From assembly GCA_022561255.1 (NCBI GenBank), contig JADFRO010000065.1:1-11256 (forward strand): a stretch of DNA of 11,256 nucleotides. The letters are read 5' to 3'. This document shows, piece by piece, positions 1 to 6,374 of this stretch (its first letter is position 1; each line of letters opens with the position of its first letter). This DNA is from Planctomycetota bacterium (GTDB lineage: Bacteria; Planctomycetota; Phycisphaerae; UBA1845). The notes beneath the pieces are model-generated. The model made no database searches. It had not been told where the DNA came from and saw nothing but the letters and a program-made list of their open reading frames with translations. The position numbers were made by a program, and so were the translations under genes.

Positions 1-360
1 CCTACGGATCATCTCTACGTGAGCCGGCGCTTCGATTGGCCCAGCTATGCGGTGCTCATGACCGATACGGCGCAAGACGCAACGGCTGTTCTGTCCGGTG
101 ACACGCGGTTCGATGGCGAGACGCTCGCGCGGCTGATGGCGGGCGCCCGCGTGTCCTTCCATGACGTCCAATTGGAAGATACGCCCGATCCGGTCCACGC
201 ACTGCTTTCGGAGCTACGCACGCTGCCCGAGCTCACGCGAAAGAAAACATTTCTCTATCACTACGGCGATAACTGGGACGACCCGCGATATGACTTTGTG
301 GCACGAGAGTTCGCCGGGTTTGCTCAACCTCAACAGCGATACGTGATCTTCGAAGACTAA
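1..360 (+). CDS. MBL-fold metallo-hydrolase, C-terminal part (5' end outside window)
   Basis: The frame is open from base 1 to the TAA at 358-360, giving 119 residues. A GTG at 19 could be read as a start, but the open frame continues to the window edge and the residues before it fit the same protein, so this is the end of a longer gene. Visible motifs are SGDTRFD (residues 32-38), which resembles the metal-ligand Asp motif of the metallo-beta-lactamase fold, FHDVQL (53-58), and LYHYGD (85-90), where the His is the likely last metal ligand. The layout (GDT, then HD, a helix with VHALLSEL, then a terminal YHY) matches ribonuclease Z-like or cyclic-nucleotide phosphodiesterase-like MBL hydrolases. 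The substrate cannot be told. The gene converges on the dehydrogenase downstream, with a strong palindrome between them. Confidence 0.75.
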   Translation, partial: PTDHLYVSRRFDWPSYAVLMTDTAQDATAVLSGDTRFDGETLARLMAGARVSFHDVQLEDTPDPVHALLSELRTLPELTRKKTFLYHYGDNWDDPRYDFVAREFAGFAQPQQRYVIFED

Positions 361-408
361 CGACTTGGGGCGTGTCCAAAGCAAACTCCGTTTTCGCGTA
401 TCGTTCGA

Positions 409-451
409 CCCCCCCTCTTTCCCCCCTTGGCAAGGGGGGAAAGAGGGGGGG
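409..451. repeat. Perfect 43-bp GC-rich palindrome (dispersed CCTTGGCAAGG family)
   Basis: The arms 409-429 and 431-451 are perfectly complementary (21 bp) around a single central G at 430. The centre is CCCCCCTTGGCAAGGGGGG (421-439), and the same 19-mer recurs exactly at 4687-4705. The flank TCGTTCGAC (401-409) also recurs at 4607-4615. It sits in the gap between two convergent genes. No T-tract follows on either strand, so it is not a textbook intrinsic terminator, but it could form a very stable 3'-end hairpin in transcripts from both sides. It is best read as a member of a dispersed palindromic repeat family. Confidence 0.85.
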
Positions 452-556
452 CCGCAATGCGATCTCGGAGAATGCTCTTGCGGACTCGATCACTCCATCG
501 GAAAGACGAGAACGGAGTCATCCGCAACGCTGTACGGCGTCCAACCTGATAACGGT

Positions 557-1843
557 TCAGGTGTTATCCTGGAAGTATCGCTGTGTCCCGCGAGCCTCAA
601 GGGCTGCCCCGATCCGGTTGAGCGCGTGAACGTAGGCGGCGCTTCGCATTCCGATCTGCTTCTCTTCCATCAGGTTATACACAGCGTTGAACTCGCGCTG
701 CATCACTTCCTTGAGCCGCTGCTGGACCTCCTCAAGGGTCCAGTACAGACCCTGGCGATTCTGTACCCACTCGAAGTAGCTTACCGTCACGCCTCCCGCG
801 TTGGCGAGGATGTCGGGCACCACAAGCGAACCATGTTCTTCGAGAATCGGCTCGGCTTCGCTTGTCGTGGGACCATTGGCCACTTCGATGATTACGGACG
901 CCCGGACACGTTTCGCATTCTCAGCCGTGATCTGGTTCTCAAGCGCGGCGGGAATGAGGATGTCAACGTCCAGTTCGAGGAGTTCTTCGTTGGTCAATTG
1001 ATCGGCCTTTACGGCCTCACACAAGGAGCCATCGCAGTAGACCGCTTCCAGGTTCCTTGTTTCGTTCTTGACGTGAATCAGGCTCGGAATGTCGAATCCC
1101 TCGGCCTTGTAGATTCCGCCTTTCGAGTCGCTGACCGCCACGACCTTATAGCCGGCAGCGTGCAAGTGTTGCGCCACGACCTGCCCGCCGTTGCCGAATC
1201 CCTGGACGGCGACCCGCATATTGGTAGGCTTCCATCCGCGCCGTTTCTCCAGTTCCTGGACACAATGATAGGCGCCGCGACCGGTGGCGGTGTCACGCCC
1301 TAAGCTCCCACCCAACGGGATCGGCTTTCCGGTGATCACTGCGGGAGTGTGGCGTCGAGTGATCTTTGAATATTCCTCCATCATCCAGCCCATGATCCGG
1401 GCGTTGGTATAAACGTCCGGCGCCGGAATGTCGGTGTCGGGACCGATGAAGTCGGCGATGGCCTGTATGAAGCCGCGCGACAAACGCTCAAGTTCCAGAC
1501 GCGACATTTTCTTGGGGTCGACAACAACGCCGCCTTTGGCACCGCCGAACGGGATTCCGACAACGGCACACTTGCAGGTCATCCAGAAGGCCAGCGCCTT
1601 AATCTCGTCCAGATCGACATTCGGGTGGTAACGAATGCCGCCCTTTGCCGGCCCCCGTGTATCATCATGACGGACGCGGTAACCCTCGAAGACCTGCAAC
1701 GACCCGTCGTCCATTCTAACGGGAATGGAAACCTGAAGCATGGCTTTGGGATGCCGAAGGCGCTCCAGAGCTTCCGCGTCTATGTCTGCGTGTTCCGCGG
1801 CGACGTCGAGCCGCCTCAGTGCATCGTCAAAGATCGAACCCAT
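557..1843 (-). CDS. gdhA: Glutamate dehydrogenase (Glu/Leu/Phe/Val dehydrogenase family)
   Basis: This 428-residue protein has the usual length for a hexameric bacterial glutamate dehydrogenase, which interconverts 2-oxoglutarate plus ammonia and glutamate with NAD(P)H in the cytoplasm. Substrate-domain motifs are GPAKGGIRYHP (residues 64-74), WMTCKCAV (87-94), IPFGGAKGG (97-105, catalytic-type Lys103) and PAPDVYT (140-146, Asp143). The nucleotide-binding Rossmann glycine motif is GFGNGG (215-220), and NAGG (348-351) precedes VSYFEW (354-359). Lys91 and Ser355 fall where glutamate-specific enzymes bind the side-chain carboxylate, which favours glutamate over leucine, phenylalanine or valine. 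The coenzyme preference is not clear from sequence. The ATG at 1843 has AGGAG (1850-1854) 6 nt upstream, which supports the start. The gene stands alone, convergent with the MBL gene and divergent from hflK. Confidence 0.95.
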   Translation of the reverse strand: MGSIFDDALRRLDVAAEHADIDAEALERLRHPKAMLQVSIPVRMDDGSLQVFEGYRVRHDDTRGPAKGGIRYHPNVDLDEIKALAFWMTCKCAVVGIPFGGAKGGVVVDPKKMSRLELERLSRGFIQAIADFIGPDTDIPAPDVYTNARIMGWMMEEYSKITRRHTPAVITGKPIPLGGSLGRDTATGRGAYHCVQELEKRRGWKPTNMRVAVQGFGNGGQVVAQHLHAAGYKVVAVSDSKGGIYKAEGFDIPSLIHVKNETRNLEAVYCDGSLCEAVKADQLTNEELLELDVDILIPAALENQITAENAKRVRASVIIEVANGPTTSEAEPILEEHGSLVVPDILANAGGVTVSYFEWVQNRQGLYWTLEEVQQRLKEVMQREFNAVYNLMEEKQIGMRSAAYVHALNRIGAALEARGTQRYFQDNT

Positions 1844-2097
1844 GTCTTGCTCCTACACTCTTGAACCCTACGTGGCCCGAGGCGAGAACAGCCTCCGTTT
1901 TGCGTGCACTGCGCCTTTTCCCAAGCGCGCTGTGACACGCGAATTCCGAGCACCGCAGCGCTAAGGGAGCGGGCGTACTCGGTTACAAGTCTGACCTGCC
2001 CCCGTCCATGGTACCACGAAAACTACGTCGACACCTGTGCCTCCTGTGCCGGGGTTCATGCCACTTTCGGCGGAACCCTTGGGAGGGGCGAGTCTCT

Positions 2098-2174
2098 GGG
2101 AGGGCGAGCCTCCTGGCGAGCCGTGACGTTCGCATGTCATGACGGTTGTGGCTCGGCAGGAGCCTCGCCCTCCC
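2098..2174. repeat. 77-bp imperfect palindrome with 25-bp arms (GGGAGGGCGAG type)
   Basis: The left arm 2098-2122 begins GGGAGGGCGAGCCTCCTG and is the inverse of the right arm 2150-2174 (GGCTCGGCAGGAGCCTCGCC and on), with two mismatches. The interior is about 27 nt. A degenerate extra copy of the arm start, GGGAGGGGCGAG, lies directly upstream at 2081-2092. I associate this sequence style with short repeats scattered through planctomycete genomes, but that is recollection. It carries no transposase and resembles a palindromic intergenic repeat or MITE-like element. Confidence 0.75.
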
Positions 2175-2408
2175 GCGAGGCACGAATCGTCAATTCCCGC
2201 CGATTCTGTCACAGACCCCCTCGCCGGTCCATCGATTTCTTGCCCCTCAGATTTTGCCCGAATTACCAGACGTCTCGGTGCCTAGTTTACCAACCGTACT
2301 GAATCGGATGTCGGCACAACAAAGACACCCTTCGACCTTGCCGGACGAATCGCCCACGGAGGAGCATCGCCCGCGGACAGGCTTGGGTCGAGGAGGCAAC
2401 CGTACATC

Positions 2409-2446
2409 CGTTGTCCATTTGGATGCGCGTTGTCCATTTGGATGCG
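2409..2446. repeat. Perfect 19-bp tandem duplication upstream of hflK
   Basis: CGTTGTCCATTTGGATGCG occurs twice with no gap, at 2409-2427 and 2428-2446, ending 97 bp before the hflK ATG. The copies are identical. It could be a recent slippage duplication or a doubled regulator site, and the sequence does not separate these. Confidence 0.9.
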
Positions 2447-2543
2447 GGCTATTTGGCAAATATCGGGTAGACTGTCGGAGAGTGGTGCCGCTGGCGCGGT
2501 GCGTCCCACTCCACGTTGAGTCGAGCCGCTTGAGGAAACGAAT

Positions 2544-3599
2544 ATGGATCCGGAATTAGAGCATGCAGTACTTCTCGTTCGCCGCTTCTTGCGACAATAT
2601 CGCAAACGAGTCATGGCGGCCGCCGTTCTGCTGGTCGTGATCTGGGCTTCGGGATCTGCGATGTACAAGGTCGAGGCGGACAGCCGAGGCGTCGTCCTAC
2701 GGCTCGGCCGAATCACCACGAACACGACGCCGGGGTTACATTTTAAGCTGCCCTGGCCCATCGACGTGGTCTACACGGTCCCGGTGGAAAAGGTTCAGTC
2801 TCTGGAGTTTGGTTATCGCACAGCCGTAGCCGCGCGACGCACGCAGTTCGCACCGGCTACGAGCGAGCACGAGACGATGGCCCGGATGCTTACGGCTGAC
2901 CTGAACCTGGCGCATGTCGAGTGGGTGGTTCAATACCGCATCCAGAAGCCGGAGGATTACCTGTTCAACATTGGTGGTGAGCAGCGGAACCATCCGGCCA
3001 GGGATGCGGAGGATCTGATTCGCGACGTGTCGGAGGCGGTCATGCGGCGGATCATCGGCGATGCGAGCGTGGACTCCGTTATTACGATCGGTCGTGAAAA
3101 GATCGCGGCCGAGGCGAAGGAGGAAATACAGCTAATGCTGGACGGTTTTGAGTCTGGCATCCGGATCGTGGCGGTCAAGCTTCAGTCGGCGACGCCGCCT
3201 GACCCCGTGAAGGACGCCTTTGACGCGGTCAACCGGGCCAAGCAGGGCAAGGAGCGGGTCGTCAACGAAGCCAAGGGTGAGCGCAACCGCCTGATTCCCG
3301 CGACGCGCGGTCTACGGGACCGGACGATTGCCGAGGCGGAGGGGTATGCGTTGCGTGTGCAGATGCAGGCCGAGGGCCGGGCCACCGCTTTTCTGGCAAA
3401 GCTGGTGGAGTACGAGAAAGCCCCGGAAGTGACTAAGACGCGACTCTATCTGGAGGCTATGGAAGACATTCTGATGCAGGTGGACGACAAGATCGTGATT
3501 GACGAGTCGCTTAAGGGGTTGCTCCCGCTGCTGCATCTTGGGGTCGGCGAGACGGCGTTGAATCCCGCTGGCTCTCGCCAAACTGGAGGTAGACGATGA
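2544..3599 (+). CDS. hflK: HflK-like SPFH/band 7 membrane protein
   Basis: This 351-residue protein has a short cytoplasmic N-terminus, one membrane segment at about residues 23-40 (MAAAVLLVVIWASGSAMY), then an SPFH/band 7 domain from about 41. HflK hallmarks are GVVLRLGR (49-56), TPGLHFKLPWPID (62-74), a long central helical region, and PPDPVKDAFDAVNRAKQG (218-235), followed by an Ala/Glu/Arg-rich coiled coil and LVEYEKAPEVTKTRLYLEAME (287-307). HflK pairs with HflC in a large periplasm-facing assembly that usually encloses and modulates the FtsH protease. It lacks the Gly/Pro-rich cytoplasmic leader of the E. coli protein, so it is shorter. The ATG at 2544 is preceded by GAGGA (2532-2536). 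The stop overlaps the hflC start by 4 bp (ATGA), which suggests translational coupling. No ftsH is in the window. Confidence 0.9.
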   Translation: MDPELEHAVLLVRRFLRQYRKRVMAAAVLLVVIWASGSAMYKVEADSRGVVLRLGRITTNTTPGLHFKLPWPIDVVYTVPVEKVQSLEFGYRTAVAARRTQFAPATSEHETMARMLTADLNLAHVEWVVQYRIQKPEDYLFNIGGEQRNHPARDAEDLIRDVSEAVMRRIIGDASVDSVITIGREKIAAEAKEEIQLMLDGFESGIRIVAVKLQSATPPDPVKDAFDAVNRAKQGKERVVNEAKGERNRLIPATRGLRDRTIAEAEGYALRVQMQAEGRATAFLAKLVEYEKAPEVTKTRLYLEAMEDILMQVDDKIVIDESLKGLLPLLHLGVGETALNPAGSRQTGGRR

Positions 3600-4546
3600 G
3601 GATCGTACCCGCCGTAACCATATTGATCACCGTCGCGGCAGGCATGCTGACGCTTTCCGCGATATACGTCATCCCGGAAGGTCAACAGGCGGTCATCACC
3701 GAGTTTGGAAGGCCCATCAAGGCGGTGACGGAGGCCGGTCCCTATTGGCGAATTCCCTTCGTGCACGAGATCAACCGCATGGAAAAGCGGCTCTTGCCGT
3801 GGGACGGGGCGCCACAGAACATGCCCACAATGGACAAGCGACGCATCTTCATCGACGTGTGGGCTCGCTGGCGAATCATTGATCCGATGAAATTCTACAT
3901 GGTCGTGGGCACCGTCAGCAACGCTCAGCACCGCCTGGATGAGATCGTCGATTCCGCCGTTCGCGGCGTGATCGCAAAAAACAAACTTATCGACGCGGTG
4001 CGGACCACCGACAATCCGCTGGTATATGAAAGCGAAGAGTTGGCGCGGGACTGGTCCGCGCGGCGCGAACGCGTGTCCACGGGTCGCCGGCAGATCGAGG
4101 CGGAGATCAAAAAGATCGCCAGCGAGGGCCTGACTGACACCTATGGCATGGAACTGGTTGCCGTGCACATCAAGCGGATCAACTACATCCAATCGGTCCG
4201 AGAGAAGGTCTACGAGCGGATGAGGTCGGAGCGGATGCGGATCGCGAGCCTGTACGAGTCGGAGGCCGAGGAGGAGAAGAACAAGATTATCGGTCAGACA
4301 CGTAAGGAGCTGGACGCGATCGAAGGAGAAATGGAGCAGCGCTCAACCGAGATCCGCGGTTACGCGGACGCCAAGGTGATCGAGATCGCGGCCAAGGCGT
4401 TCGGCCAGTCCCCCGATTTCTATAAGTTCCTTCGGACGCTGGAGGCGTACAAAAAAACGCTCACGCGGGGAACCCGGCTGGTGCTTACGACGGACAATGA
4501 ATTCCTGCAGTTGCTTCATGGGTCCGGCGACCGGTCTAAGAAATAG
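3596..4546 (+). CDS. hflC: HflC-like SPFH/band 7 membrane protein
   Basis: This 316-residue protein is the partner of HflK. It has an N-terminal signal-anchor segment at about residues 4-25 (VPAVTILITVAAGMLTLSAI), then IPEGQQAVITEFGRP (26-40), AGPYWRIPFVHEI (47-59) and the HflC-type block VDVWARWRIIDPMKFY-like (87-101, here beginning IDVW). HIKRINYIQSVREKVYERMR (191-210) followed by SERMRIASLY precedes a Glu/Lys-rich coiled coil, and PDFYKFLRTLEAYKKTL (273-289) leads to the C-terminal LVLTTDNEFL (295-304). These match the family along its full length. The start ATG lies inside the hflK stop region, with GGAGG at 3585-3589, 6 nt upstream, so translation is probably coupled. The downstream gap to the convergent Nudix gene contains two GC-rich hairpins but no T-tract terminator. 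Confidence 0.92.
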   Translation: MRIVPAVTILITVAAGMLTLSAIYVIPEGQQAVITEFGRPIKAVTEAGPYWRIPFVHEINRMEKRLLPWDGAPQNMPTMDKRRIFIDVWARWRIIDPMKFYMVVGTVSNAQHRLDEIVDSAVRGVIAKNKLIDAVRTTDNPLVYESEELARDWSARRERVSTGRRQIEAEIKKIASEGLTDTYGMELVAVHIKRINYIQSVREKVYERMRSERMRIASLYESEAEEEKNKIIGQTRKELDAIEGEMEQRSTEIRGYADAKVIEIAAKAFGQSPDFYKFLRTLEAYKKTLTRGTRLVLTTDNEFLQLLHGSGDRSKK

Positions 4547-4606
4547 ATGGTATTGGAAGGGTTGAGGAGACCTGACAATACTGACCTAGCGCCGTTTCTG
4601 TAAAGC

Positions 4607-4707
4607 TCGTTCGACTTTTTTCTCCCCTCCTTACCAAGGAGGGGTCGGGGGAGGTTCTTGCGGGACGCAACAGACCCCCCTGTAGTCCCCCCTTGGCAAG
4701 GGGGGAC
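4607..4707. repeat. Two-hairpin repeat cluster in the hflC / Nudix convergent gap
   Basis: Hairpin A has arms CCCCTCCTT (4624-4632) and AAGGAGGGG (4636-4644) with a 3-nt loop. Hairpin B has 11-bp arms, GTCCCCCCTTG (4685-4695) and CAAGGGGGGAC (4697-4707), around a central G, and its 19-nt core is identical to that of the palindrome at 421-439. TCGTTCGAC (4607-4615) just before hairpin A is also found just before the first palindrome (401-409), and weaker similarity (CCGTTT) extends further upstream, so the two loci share more than the hairpin. The T-run at 4616-4621 comes before, not after, hairpin A on the plus strand and reads as A on the minus strand, so neither direction gives a canonical intrinsic terminator. 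Confidence 0.8.
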
Positions 4708-4737
4708 GAGAGTACGACAACCTTTCTGGAAGTGGCA

Positions 4738-5454
4738 CTAGCTTCCGGATTGCGGTCCAGGCTTGGAGTTAGCATTCCGGTCGGACCGTAGATTGCGGGC
4801 TCCTGCGGAGGGCGAAGCTTCGCGCGCAGCGCTGACCTTTTCCGTGAACGTCTCAATGTTTTCGAGGCACAACTGCGACCAATTCTCCAGCGTCTCGCGA
4901 CGATCCGCCAACTCCATCGGAGTCATGAACGCCAGGTCGGTAATCATTTGCTCTCGCTTGGTGACGGACGGAGCGTCCAGTTCCCAAAGGTGGACGATTC
5001 CAAGATGGACGCGTCCGACGTCGGTCGAGTCATCATTGAGCAATGCGACGACGTTGTCCGTGTGTCCGGTGTCGACACAGACTTCTTCCGCGACTTCCCG
5101 TTCCACAGCCGTGCGATATGCGTCGCGGAAATCCGAGTTGAATAATGGGTTCTCATCACCCGGATTGATGTGGCCACCGATGCCGATCGATCTTCGTCCG
5201 ACGAGTCGAGTCTCTCCCGCGCGCCGACCGCGCACGTAGCTGAGGTATTTTCCGCCGCAAACCATGACGACGTAGGGAATGAGTTGCTTGTACGTTGGAT
5301 CCTGCTCGACTTGGGATCGCGGCATGAAGCGAGGAACGCCCGCGACAAAGATCGCGTCGAGCAGGCGCTTCACATCGAACGTGATACCTTGAAACAATCC
5401 CGATTGTTCCAGTACCGTTCGCTCGACAACGAGTACGTGTTCTTCCTTGGCCAT
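4738..5454 (-). CDS. Nudix (MutT-family) hydrolase, predicted phosphoesterase type
   Basis: This 238-residue protein carries a Nudix-like core: GRRSIGIGGHINPGD (86-100) followed after an insertion by AVEREVAEEV (116-125), which supplies the REV-EE metal-binding glutamates of the Nudix box. The spacing between the GGH glycines and REVAEEV is longer than in the standard box. With the N-terminal block GVPRFMPRSQVEQDPTYKQL (39-58), it resembles the group annotated as predicted MutT-family phosphoesterases. Nudix enzymes cleave nucleoside diphosphates linked to another group, but the substrate here is unknown. Residues from about 211 to 238 are a Ser/Arg/Asn/Gly-rich tail without apparent fold. 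The ATG at 5454 has AAGGAA (5463-5468) 8 nt upstream. It follows the RCK gene on the same strand after about 250 bp and may have its own promoter. Confidence 0.8.
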   Translation of the reverse strand: MAKEEHVLVVERTVLEQSGLFQGITFDVKRLLDAIFVAGVPRFMPRSQVEQDPTYKQLIPYVVMVCGGKYLSYVRGRRAGETRLVGRRSIGIGGHINPGDENPLFNSDFRDAYRTAVEREVAEEVCVDTGHTDNVVALLNDDSTDVGRVHLGIVHLWELDAPSVTKREQMITDLAFMTPMELADRRETLENWSQLCLENIETFTEKVSAAREASPSAGARNLRSDRNANSKPGPQSGS

Positions 5455-5703
5455 CGGGTCCGTTCCTTCGCATTCGATGCGGACTGTTCAAGAAGGGCAG
5501 ACTTGAACGCGTCGATACCCTCGATCTCGAGTGCATCCGCCGGGATTTAGAGCGTAATCGAGCGGTCGTAGGCGTCAAGATGTTACGCTTTTGTTCACCA
5601 CGCGGCGTTGATCAGAGCCGAGACCGTGAGGGAGCGGGCCAGGCAACGATTTACTGTGATGTTCACCACGCTCCCAACCCATCCAACGACGAGCCATAGG
5701 ACA
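5455..5703. other. Intergenic region upstream of the Nudix gene, with small repeats
   Basis: No gene is supported here. The region has an inverted repeat, GTTCAAG (5486-5492) and CTTGAAC (5502-5508) with a 9-nt spacer, lying 32 bp before the Nudix start, where an operator or leader hairpin could sit. It also has a 12-bp direct repeat TGTTCACCACGC at 5592-5603 and 5660-5671. The first is more likely to matter; the second may be chance. Confidence 0.5.
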
Positions 5704-6273
5704 CTAGCTCGCGGGTGCGATGGTACGTCCCAGCCGCGCACTGAGACGATCGTAGAACTGAAGTGCGACGGCTTGCTCCGCCTTGATGACGGCGTCCGCG
5801 CCGAGTTGGGTGGCCCGCATTCCCTGGGAAGCGTAATTGGTTCGGGCGATGATGTAGATGTCAGGGCAGAGCCGGCGGGCAAGCGAAGTCGCTTGCAATA
5901 CCGCCTCCTCGTCAGGAATCGTCAGCGCAAGAATCGACGCCGAATGAAGACCCGCGTCGACGAGCGTTTCCGTTTTCGACGTGTCGCCCTGGACCACGCG
6001 GCGCCCGAGTGCCCGCTGCGTCTCCACCGTGACCGGGTTCTTTTCTATGATTGTGTAGGCTAGCTTTGCTCGATCCAAAAGGTCCGCGACGCAACGGCCT
6101 GCCAGGCCAAAGCCCACGATGATCACATGACCTTGCGAACCGCTCAGTTCCGCCATCGGATGAAGGGGCGTGACCTGTAACCGAAGACCGTCGGTCCAAT
6201 CCTGCGGCTCATCCAACTTGATACGCCCATCGCGAAACGTAGCGCCGACGGATTGGCCTGCGTTGGAAGTCAA
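5704..6273 (-). CDS. RCK/TrkA-N domain protein with an antitoxin-like N-terminal segment
   Basis: In this 189-residue protein, residues 48-175 form a regulator-of-K+-conductance (RCK_N/TrkA-N) NAD-binding fold. GHVIIVGFGLAGRCVADLL (48-66) holds the GxGxxG motif, TIIEKNP (74-80) supplies the acidic residue after strand 2, and RRVVQGDTSKTETLVDAG (91-108) and ILALTIPDEEAV (114-125) are typical of the fold. Such domains gate K+ channels or Kef/Trk-type transporters in response to nucleotides. There is no membrane segment and no RCK_C domain, so it would act as a separate soluble subunit or have another role. Residues 8-37 (GATFRDGRIKLDEPQDW and on to LRLQVTPL) look like the short beta-rich N-terminus of AF2212/AbrB-like antitoxin-type proteins. 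The start is a TTG, preceded by a strong GGAGGG (6279-6284) 5 nt upstream. It lies 101 bp downstream of folC. Confidence 0.75.
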   Translation of the reverse strand: MTSNAGQSVGATFRDGRIKLDEPQDWTDGLRLQVTPLHPMAELSGSQGHVIIVGFGLAGRCVADLLDRAKLAYTIIEKNPVTVETQRALGRRVVQGDTSKTETLVDAGLHSASILALTIPDEEAVLQATSLARRLCPDIYIIARTNYASQGMRATQLGADAVIKAEQAVALQFYDRLSARLGRTIAPAS

Positions 6274-6278
6274 AGCGT

Positions 6279-6284
6279 CCCTCC
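6279..6284 (-). promoter_or_regulatory. Shine-Dalgarno site fixing a TTG start
   Basis: On the minus strand GGAGGG lies 5 nt before TTG (6273-6271). There is no upstream in-frame ATG with comparable support, so the rare start is believable. Confidence 0.65.
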
Positions 6285-6374
6285 GTCAGCGCAACCGCGC
6301 CCAGTTCTCAGGTCGCCTCGCCCCTCGAACGCGACCTTGCGGCGCCGGATAGATCTCGATCCAACGAGCCGATG

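Larger units (their letters stand above)
1844..2543. other. 700-bp divergent intergenic region between gdhA and hflK
   Basis: Several short frames are open here on both strands, but none has a recognisable domain, a ribosome site or a plausible composition, so I call no gene. The region holds the gdhA ribosome site (1850-1854), a 77-bp imperfect palindrome (2098-2174), a 19-bp perfect tandem duplication (2409-2446) and a weak -10-like GGTAGACT (2466-2473) about 70 bp before hflK that has no convincing -35. I saw no tRNA or other RNA gene. Stretches outside these elements (about 1880-2080 and 2180-2400) show nothing I can interpret. Confidence 0.6.

Noticed and set aside
409..451. CRISPR or tandem array built from the GC-rich repeats
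   Set aside because: There are only isolated palindromes at two distant places, with no regular spacing, spacers or cas genes.
365..1303. Long plus-strand open frame of 312 codons
   Set aside because: It is antisense to gdhA over most of its length and has no recognisable domain. Its beginning translates the palindrome into Pro/Gly-rich nonsense.
1904..2302. Small plus-strand gene in the gdhA-hflK gap
   Set aside because: The frame runs through the 77-bp palindrome, giving repeat-derived peptide (GSAGASPSR type), and has no domain or supported start.
3446..4192. Minus-strand open frame of 248 codons
   Set aside because: It lies antisense across the hflK/hflC junction, and both of those genes match their families along the full length in the other strand.
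4616..4644. Intrinsic terminator for hflC
   Set aside because: The T-run (4616-4621) comes before the hairpin on the plus strand, and no T-run follows it. On the minus strand the hairpin is followed by A, not T.
5592..5671. 12-bp direct repeat TGTTCACCACGC as a regulatory or attachment site
   Set aside because: There are only two copies 68 bp apart, with no inverted symmetry, integrase or obvious gene context. Kept only as a note in the intergenic entry.
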